From NCBI GenBank assembly GCA_949287905.1, contig CASEHX010000022.1, positions 62,001 to 126,000 of the forward strand: DNA of 64,000 bases. The letters run 5' to 3'. A model generated the notes under the pieces. The model was not told where the DNA came from and made no database searches. It saw only the letters and a list, made by a program, of their open reading frames with translations. Positions 58,857-64,000 of this stretch are shown here, piece by piece; the first letter of the stretch is position 1; each line of letters starts with the position of its first letter. A program made the translations under genes and the position numbers. Origin of the DNA: an uncultured Olsenella sp. Lineage in GTDB: Bacteria; Actinomycetota; Coriobacteriia; Coriobacteriales; Atopobiaceae.

Positions 58857-59531
58857 TCAGCCGGCCAGGTCCTCCCAGCCGTCTAGCCAGAGGTCGGCCG
58901 CGCCCCTCAGCTCGTTGGCGGGCTGGCGCGGGTCGGTGCTCCTCACGGCAACCGTTGCCATGCCGGCGCGGGCGGCCGAGAGCGTTCCGGCGAGGATGTC
59001 CTCGAAGACCACGCACTCCTCGGGCGCGGCGCCCAGCCGCCGGGCGGCCTCGAGGTAGATATCCGGGTGGTCCTTGCCGTGCGCCACCTCGCGCCCGCAG
59101 ACCACCTCGTCAAAGAGCGAGTCCACGTCCACGTGGCGCATGGCGCCCAGGACGTGCGGATCGTTGGTCGTGGCGAGGGCGCAGCGCACCCCGCGCGCCC
59201 TCAGGCGCCGAATGTAGCCCTCGGCTTCCGGGCGAAGCCGCACGTCGTTCTCGTAGAGCGCGGCGCCCAGGCGGTTCCACTCGTCCACGATGTCCGAGAC
59301 CTCGTCTCGCAGGCGATACCGCTCGACGCACCACTGCGCACCCGCCGCAAAGCCGAGCGTCGCCAGCGTGGTGGAGGCGCTCGCGTCAAAGGGCAGGCCG
59401 CGCGTGGCAAAGAAGATCTCGTCCACCCTGCGCCAGATGGACCAGGTCTCCGCGAGCGTTCCGTCAAAGTCAAAGATCGCCGCCGAGAAGGACGGGGGCC
59501 AGAGGCTCGGGGCGCGGCGTGGCGACGTCAT
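58857..59531 (-). CDS. HAD-family hydrolase
   Basis: 224 residues. Motif I AIFDFDGTLAETW, cap domain, motif II ALATTNDP, motif III HGKDHPDIYLEAA, motif IV CVVFEDILAGTLSA. The D-x-D-G-T and phosphoglucomutase-like cap suggest a sugar-phosphate phosphatase. Start overlaps the end of the TPR gene by four bases (ATGA), so it is translated with it. Confidence 0.9.
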   Translation of the reverse strand: MTSPRRAPSLWPPSFSAAIFDFDGTLAETWSIWRRVDEIFFATRGLPFDASASTTLATLGFAAGAQWCVERYRLRDEVSDIVDEWNRLGAALYENDVRLRPEAEGYIRRLRARGVRCALATTNDPHVLGAMRHVDVDSLFDEVVCGREVAHGKDHPDIYLEAARRLGAAPEECVVFEDILAGTLSAARAGMATVAVRSTDPRQPANELRGAADLWLDGWEDLAG

Positions 59532-61771
59532 CGGTCGGGCTCGTCCTCGATCGAGCGGAGCACGCCGAAGAGCGCGTCGTCGCGAAGTATCGAGCAGAGC
59601 GAGCGCAGCACGTCCCGCGCCACGCCGAAGCGCTCGGCGTCGACCGAGGCCCCCGCGGCTTCCATGAGGGCGGTGCCGACCTCCTCGGTGGGCGCGAAGG
59701 GGATGCTCTCCGCCGCGAGCGCCGCCTCGACCTGCTCCTGCGTGAGCGCGGAGCCCGAGGCCTCACCGACGCGCCCGAGCAGGGCCACGACGGCGAGGCC
59801 GGCCACGAGGACGGGCGCGCCGAGTCGCGCGCAGGCAAGCTGGTAGCAGGCCTGCGCGGCGAGGACGTGCCCCGACTGCCACTGGTACTGCGCCATGCGC
59901 AGGTAGGCCATGCCGATCGTCTCGGGGTCGTGCGCGAGCGTGAGCAGCCGTCGCAGCTCGTTCTCCGCGCCGCGGACGTCTCCGGCGGCCTCGAGGCACT
60001 GGGAGAGGTGCAGGCTCGCCTGCGTGGAGAGCGGGGCGAGCTCGCGGGCGAGCCGGGCATGGGACAGCGCCTCGGCGGCGTCTCCCCGCGCGAGCGCGCA
60101 GGCGGAGACGATGAGGTGTCCCTCGAGAAGGGCGTCGGGAACGAGGCGGCAACGTGCGTCAGACTCCGCCACCAGACGGTTGTAGATCACGCGGTCCGCG
60201 TAGTTGCCGAATGCGCGGTCGGGAACGACCCCCTGGTCGGTGGCCTTCTCGGCGCGCGGCTCAAGCGAGTCGAGCGCCTCCCTGGCTCGCCTCTCGGCGC
60301 TCTCCGCGTCGTGCGAGAGAAACGCCTCGCGCGCTCGGGCAACCCCACGCTCGAGCGGACTTCCCGCGACGAACGCCTCGACGATGGCGAGGGGGTCGTC
60401 CTCGAGCGTTCCCTCGATGAGCTCGTGCACGCAGCGCAGCGCCGCCTCGCGGACGTCGTCCGGGGCGTCCTCGCCGGCGATCGAGAGCAGCGCCCGCACG
60501 TTCTGCTCCGTGGTGTCACCGAGGCCGCGAACGAGCTCCGTGGTTGCCGCCCTTCTCGCCGCCGCCTCGTCGATGCCGAGGTCGCGCAGGGTCTCGCAGC
60601 CAAACTCGTGGGCGAGCCCGGGGCCCAGCGCGGACTGCGAGAGCTCCACGGCGTCAAAGCGCCGCGTCGGGCAGAACAGCTCGTCGTCAAGGGAGAAGCC
60701 CTGGCGCACGGGGGAGAGCGTGAGGTTGCGCTCGTCGACGGTCGCCCCCGCCGCGTGCATGACCCTCCAGGGGTCCACGGCTCCGCGGAGGTCGATGCCC
60801 TCGAGCTGGGCGCGCGTGATGCGTGCGGAGAGGTAGCACGCGTGACCTGCCGAGCTGTCCTCCACGCCCGCCACGTGGACCTCGTCGACGAAGGGTGCCA
60901 CGAGCAGCGCGTACGCGGCGAGAAGAACGCCCACGCGCAGGTTGTACTCACTTGCCGAGCGGCGCCTCATCTCGGCCGTGGCCCCCACGACGGAGAGGCC
61001 GTCTGCCCAGGTGGTCGCCCACCAGGCGCGCGGGGGCACGACGTCAAACTCGATCGCCGCCCTGCCTGCCGCCTCGTTGACGCGAAAGCGCGCCGTGAGG
61101 CGGTAGGGGAGCCGCAGCTCCTCGATTCCATCTGATATGGCCCGACGCACCGCCCACTCGCCCCGGGCGGGACCCTCGCGGCGCTCGGCGAGGAGCGGCG
61201 CCTGGGCGACGATCGAACGGGCGCAGCGCCCCTCGTAGCGCACGAGCTCCTCGAGGCTCGCGGAGTTGGCGTCTTCGAGCCCCTCCTCGGCGAGGAGCGC
61301 CGCGTTGAGCGCGGCCTCCACGCGCAGGACCTTGACCTTGGAGAGCCAGGGGATCTCTGGCTCCTCAACGCGGAGGTAGAAGAGCCTCGAGCTCCTCGGC
61401 CTCACGACGCGAAGGGAGGGGAGGTAGACGCCGTCCTCCTCGAGCACGCCCGCCTCCTGGAGGCGCTCGGCGAGGTAGGTCTCGAAGGCGGAGGGGGCGG
61501 GGTCGCGGCGTCCCGGCGTCCTGGTGACGAGCTCGGCGTCTGCCGCAGCGGAGCGGTGTCGCACGTCGGAGACGAAGTCCCTCAGGACGCGCGCGGGGTC
61601 GTGCGAGCTCGAAAGGTCATGCGAGAGCCTCTCGAGGTCGAGACGCGACGGACGGGGCGTGTCCGGGGCACCCTCGCCGGCCTCTTCTGCGGGCGCCGCC
61701 TCGGGCTGGTCTGCGCCCACGAGGGCGGCAAACAGCCTTCCGAGCCTCCCGTGCTGCTCGTCTGTCTCCAT
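59528..61771 (-). CDS. Large TPR-containing protein of unknown function
   Basis: 747 residues, no signal peptide and no clear membrane helix. An acidic Pro/Ala-rich N-terminus (15-50), an unassigned central region (50-480, mixed alpha/beta, including RPRSSRLFYLRVEEPEIPW and a VEFDVVPPRAWW-like block), then repeated helical hairpins at about 520-640 (ALSHARLARELAPLSTQASL, AENELRRLLTLAHDPETI) that look like tetratricopeptide repeats. I do not recognise the central domain. GGGAGG precedes ATG 61771. Followed by a HAD hydrolase gene with ATGA overlap and preceded by the DUF1015 gene at 50 bases; the three may form an operon. Confidence 0.8.
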   Translation of the reverse strand: METDEQHGRLGRLFAALVGADQPEAAPAEEAGEGAPDTPRPSRLDLERLSHDLSSSHDPARVLRDFVSDVRHRSAAADAELVTRTPGRRDPAPSAFETYLAERLQEAGVLEEDGVYLPSLRVVRPRSSRLFYLRVEEPEIPWLSKVKVLRVEAALNAALLAEEGLEDANSASLEELVRYEGRCARSIVAQAPLLAERREGPARGEWAVRRAISDGIEELRLPYRLTARFRVNEAAGRAAIEFDVVPPRAWWATTWADGLSVVGATAEMRRRSASEYNLRVGVLLAAYALLVAPFVDEVHVAGVEDSSAGHACYLSARITRAQLEGIDLRGAVDPWRVMHAAGATVDERNLTLSPVRQGFSLDDELFCPTRRFDAVELSQSALGPGLAHEFGCETLRDLGIDEAAARRAATTELVRGLGDTTEQNVRALLSIAGEDAPDDVREAALRCVHELIEGTLEDDPLAIVEAFVAGSPLERGVARAREAFLSHDAESAERRAREALDSLEPRAEKATDQGVVPDRAFGNYADRVIYNRLVAESDARCRLVPDALLEGHLIVSACALARGDAAEALSHARLARELAPLSTQASLHLSQCLEAAGDVRGAENELRRLLTLAHDPETIGMAYLRMAQYQWQSGHVLAAQACYQLACARLGAPVLVAGLAVVALLGRVGEASGSALTQEQVEAALAAESIPFAPTEEVGTALMEAAGASVDAERFGVARDVLRSLCSILRDDALFGVLRSIEDEPDR

Positions 61772-61821
61772 GGGCACCTCCCTTGCGGCTCGATGGGCGT
61801 GAGCTGAGCCCCTTCCTCTCC

Positions 61822-63102
61822 TTATTCCCTAAGCGCGCGCCTTGCCCCGTCGAGAATGGTCTCGCGGTGGTTGATGCGGCGGACGAAGAGGCCGCACGGG
61901 AGCTTGGGCTCGAACCACGTGGACTTGGGCGGCATGAGCTCGCCGGCATCGGCGACGGCCATGAGCTGGGAGGCCGTCGTCGGGAAGAGCGAGAAGGCAA
62001 CGCCGCTCTCGCCGGCCCTGCGCTCGAGCTCGCCCGCGCCCAGCGTGCCGCCCACAAACTCGATGCGGGGGTCCTCGCCGGGCTTCTCGATGCCGAGAAC
62101 CGGGGCGAGCACGCGGTCCTGGAGCACGGAGGCGTCGAGAGAGGCGCGCGGGTCGTCGGGAGCGGAAACCGAGAGCTCGAGCCTGCGCCATGCGCCGAAG
62201 GCGTACATGCCAAAGACGCCGGCCCCCTCCGGCTCCGCCGGCGCGTCGAGGCGCGGCCCCACGCGGAATCCCTGGGCCTCGACGGCGGAGACGAGCTCGT
62301 CCTCGGTGAGGCCCGCGGCGTCCGTCACGACGCGGTTGTAGGGCATGACCGAGAGCTGGCTCGCGGGGAAGAGGGCGCCGAGGAAGAAGTTGTACGCCTC
62401 GGCTCCCGAGCAGTCGTCGCGCTCGCTCGTCCGCATCTCGCGGCAGACGCGCTCGGCGGCGGCAATGCGGTGGTGCCCGTCCGCGATGTAGGCGCGGTCA
62501 ACGTATCCGAGCATGAGGCGCAGGGACTCCACGGCCGCCGGGCGCGCCACGCGCCAGACCGTCTGCCGCACGCCCTCCCCGTCGACGAAGTCGTAGAGGG
62601 GCTCGGCCGTCTTTGCCGCCTCCACGAGCGCTCCGAGAACGGGGTTGTCTCGATGGGCGAGGAGCGCGGGCCCGGTCTGGCAGCTCGTGGCCGTGATGTG
62701 ACGGGCACGGTCCTCCTCCTTCGCGGCGCGCGTGCGCTCGTGGCGGCGGATTACGCCGTTGGTGTAGTCGTCGACTGCGAAGGCACCGACGATGCCCGTC
62801 CGCTCTCCCGTGGCCCAGCGCTGGCGCCAGAGGTAGAAGCAGGGCGTGCCGTCGCGAAGGAGCGTGCCGTCGGCCGCGCGCGAGGCGAGAAGCTCGTGGG
62901 CCTTCTCGTAGACGTCGTCCGCGCAGGGGTCGTGCTCCGGCGGGAACGCCGTCTCGGGCCGGTCCACGGCGAGGAAGGAGCGGGGGTGCTCCTTCACGTA
63001 GGAGCGCGCCCCCTCGTGGTCGAAGACGTCGTAGGGCGGCGCCACGAACTCGGGGGCGAGCTCTGGTCGCGGTCGATAGCAGGTGATGGGCTCAACGCGC
63101 AT
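61822..63102 (-). CDS. DUF1015 family protein
   Basis: 426 residues, the usual length. Blocks typical of the family: FVAPPYDVFDHEGARSYV at the N-terminus, RRHERTRAAKEEDRARH, YIADGHHRIAAAERV (a D-G-H-H-R loop like the ParB/SerK nucleotide site) and FFLGALFPASQLSVMPYNRVV. Biochemical role is not established; similarity of the D-G-H-H-R loop to free-serine kinase is suggestive only. GAGGAGA lies before ATG 63102. Confidence 0.88.
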   Translation of the reverse strand: MRVEPITCYRPRPELAPEFVAPPYDVFDHEGARSYVKEHPRSFLAVDRPETAFPPEHDPCADDVYEKAHELLASRAADGTLLRDGTPCFYLWRQRWATGERTGIVGAFAVDDYTNGVIRRHERTRAAKEEDRARHITATSCQTGPALLAHRDNPVLGALVEAAKTAEPLYDFVDGEGVRQTVWRVARPAAVESLRLMLGYVDRAYIADGHHRIAAAERVCREMRTSERDDCSGAEAYNFFLGALFPASQLSVMPYNRVVTDAAGLTEDELVSAVEAQGFRVGPRLDAPAEPEGAGVFGMYAFGAWRRLELSVSAPDDPRASLDASVLQDRVLAPVLGIEKPGEDPRIEFVGGTLGAGELERRAGESGVAFSLFPTTASQLMAVADAGELMPPKSTWFEPKLPCGLFVRRINHRETILDGARRALRE

Positions 63103-63231
63103 GGGGTCTCCTCGGTCGTTTGCTGTAGCCCATGATACCCCAGCCTCGCGCGCGGGGCCGAGCCCTGGCGTCGGGCGCGGGGAGGCTCCGCCGTGCTACC
63201 CTTGGCAGGGACTCACGGAAGAGGGGACAAC

Positions 63232-63900
63232 ATGACAGGTACGGCGGACGCAGCGAGCAGAAGGCTCGTGCTCTTTGACTTTGACGGCACGCTGGCAGAC
63301 ACGGTTCCCGTGATAACGAGGACCGCGCGAAGGGTGCTTCTCGAACACGGGCTCACGGACGAGACCCTCGGCGACCTCACCCGTCTGGTCGGGCCGCCCT
63401 TCCCCCAGGCCTACTCGCTCGTCTACGGCTTCTCCGCCGAGGAGGCGGCGCAGATCACCGAGGAGTATCGCGCCATCTACCGATCGCTCGGAGCTGAGGC
63501 CTGGCCGCTCTTCGACGGCGTGCGCGAGCTTCTCGAGGCGCTCCGCGCGATGGGGAGGCTCACGGCCGTGGCGTCCTCCAAGCGGATGGAGCTCGTCCAG
63601 GTTGCCCTGGCGGACAACCGGGTGACGGACCTCTTTGACGTGCGCCTTGGGAAGGCGAGCGACGCCGAGTCGAGCAAGGCCGGCCTGATCCGGCGGGCCC
63701 TTCACGAGCTCGGCGTCTCGGCGGAGGACGCGGTGATGGTGGGGGACCGCCATCACGACGTCGAGGCCGCCGCCGAGGTCGGCGTCCCCTGCGTGGGCGT
63801 CACCTACGGCGGGGCGTCCCTGCCGGGCGAGCTGGAGTCCGCCGGATGCTGCGCGGTCGTGGACACGGTGGATGAGCTGGCCCGCGTTCTTCTCGGCTAG
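63232..63900 (+). CDS. HAD-family phosphatase, Gph-like
   Basis: 222 residues. Motif I LFDFDGTLADTV, cap domain with LVGPPFPQAYSLVYG, motif II AVASSKR, motif III lysine in ESSKAGLIRRAL and motif IV AVMVGDRHHDVEAA. This is the phosphoglycolate phosphatase / PpaX-like group. ATG 63232 follows GAGGGGA. Confidence 0.9.
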   Translation: MTGTADAASRRLVLFDFDGTLADTVPVITRTARRVLLEHGLTDETLGDLTRLVGPPFPQAYSLVYGFSAEEAAQITEEYRAIYRSLGAEAWPLFDGVRELLEALRAMGRLTAVASSKRMELVQVALADNRVTDLFDVRLGKASDAESSKAGLIRRALHELGVSAEDAVMVGDRHHDVEAAAEVGVPCVGVTYGGASLPGELESAGCCAVVDTVDELARVLLG

Positions 63901-64000
63901 CCGACGCTTTGGCTACGCCCGCCGAACTCGTTTCCGTTGTGATGCCGCTTCCTCTGGATTTGGGGTAGAACCTTACAATCATGCGGTGGGGCTTCTTGCC

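Noticed and set aside
42100..60920. GGCGAGAA/TTCTCGCC as an oriented chromosome motif (KOPS- or Chi-like)
   Set aside because: It is frequent on both strands across the window with no clear skew, and most copies fit codon preference.
63974..64000. Start of another gene at ATG 63981 after TACAAT
   Set aside because: Only seven codons are visible, there is no ribosome site, and the spacing from TACAAT is too short for a normal promoter.

Overview
The window is about 64 kb of GC-rich bacterial DNA with dense, short-spaced operons. Gene content and codon use point to an anaerobic actinobacterium of the class Coriobacteriia, close to Olsenella, Atopobium or Collinsella. Supporting signs are the oligopeptide transporter, the Se-type molybdenum hydroxylase pair, an ECF vitamin transporter, an LTA-synthase-like enzyme, a stand-alone TrpB2, few biosynthetic genes and many long intergenic hairpins. 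The assignment is an inference; no rRNA is present to test it.

Layout. 1-5.4 kb: Opp/Dpp-type peptide transporter (5'-truncated binding protein, two permeases, two ATPases). 5.4-7.6 kb: a DUF559/AbiEi-like gene bracketed by two palindromic arrays of 42-bp repeats, then tRNA-Leu. 7.8-11 kb: a PP2C (SpoIIE-type) phosphatase and a fused STAS/anti-sigma-kinase protein, a compact partner-switching module. 11-11.7 kb: tRNA-Gly, tRNA-Cys, tRNA-Gly. 11.7-17.3 kb: CmpB-like membrane protein, cysteine desulfurase with mnmA (tRNA thiolation), YbaK/EbsC deacylase, YbhN-like membrane protein, tRNA-Val. 17.6-23.4 kb: LTA-synthase-like enzyme, HIRAN protein, small membrane protein, MIF-type tautomerase, and a RES-domain gene bracketed by near-identical 77-bp hairpins. 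23.6-31 kb: heterodimeric ABC exporter and a two-gene xanthine-dehydrogenase-like hydroxylase. 31-34.2 kb: complete ECF transporter (A1, A2, T, S). 34.4-37.3 kb: MFS efflux pump divergent from a lipoprotein GH3 hexosaminidase. 37.4-40 kb: ArsR repressor, separate metallochaperone and P1B ATPase, with a clear promoter/operator. 40.3-46.8 kb: xanthine phosphoribosyltransferase, TIM-barrel protein, aldo/keto reductase with ferredoxin tail coupled to an amino-acid permease, SPFH protein, HAD phosphatase. 47.7-53.4 kb: two-component system plus FtsX-type ABC transporter. 53.6-55.4 kb: CstA. 55.8-58.7 kb: TrpB2 behind a Trp-rich leader peptide and terminator (a classical attenuator), YgjP-like metalloprotease, membrane-tethered XRE regulator. 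58.8-63.9 kb: two HAD hydrolases, a large TPR protein of unknown function and a DUF1015 protein.

Two things stand out. First, the trpB2 attenuator (57.2-57.4 kb) with three adjacent Trp codons. Second, the amount of intergenic structure: three arrays made of forward 41-42-bp units followed by inverted units; several elements with 17-26-nt inverted arms around loops of about 80-100 nt; and two accessory genes (DUF559-like, RES) each bracketed by a matching pair of such repeats. The transport-rich, biosynthesis-poor content (peptide uptake, CstA, ECF vitamin uptake, Trp made from indole only) fits a host-associated amino-acid fermenter.
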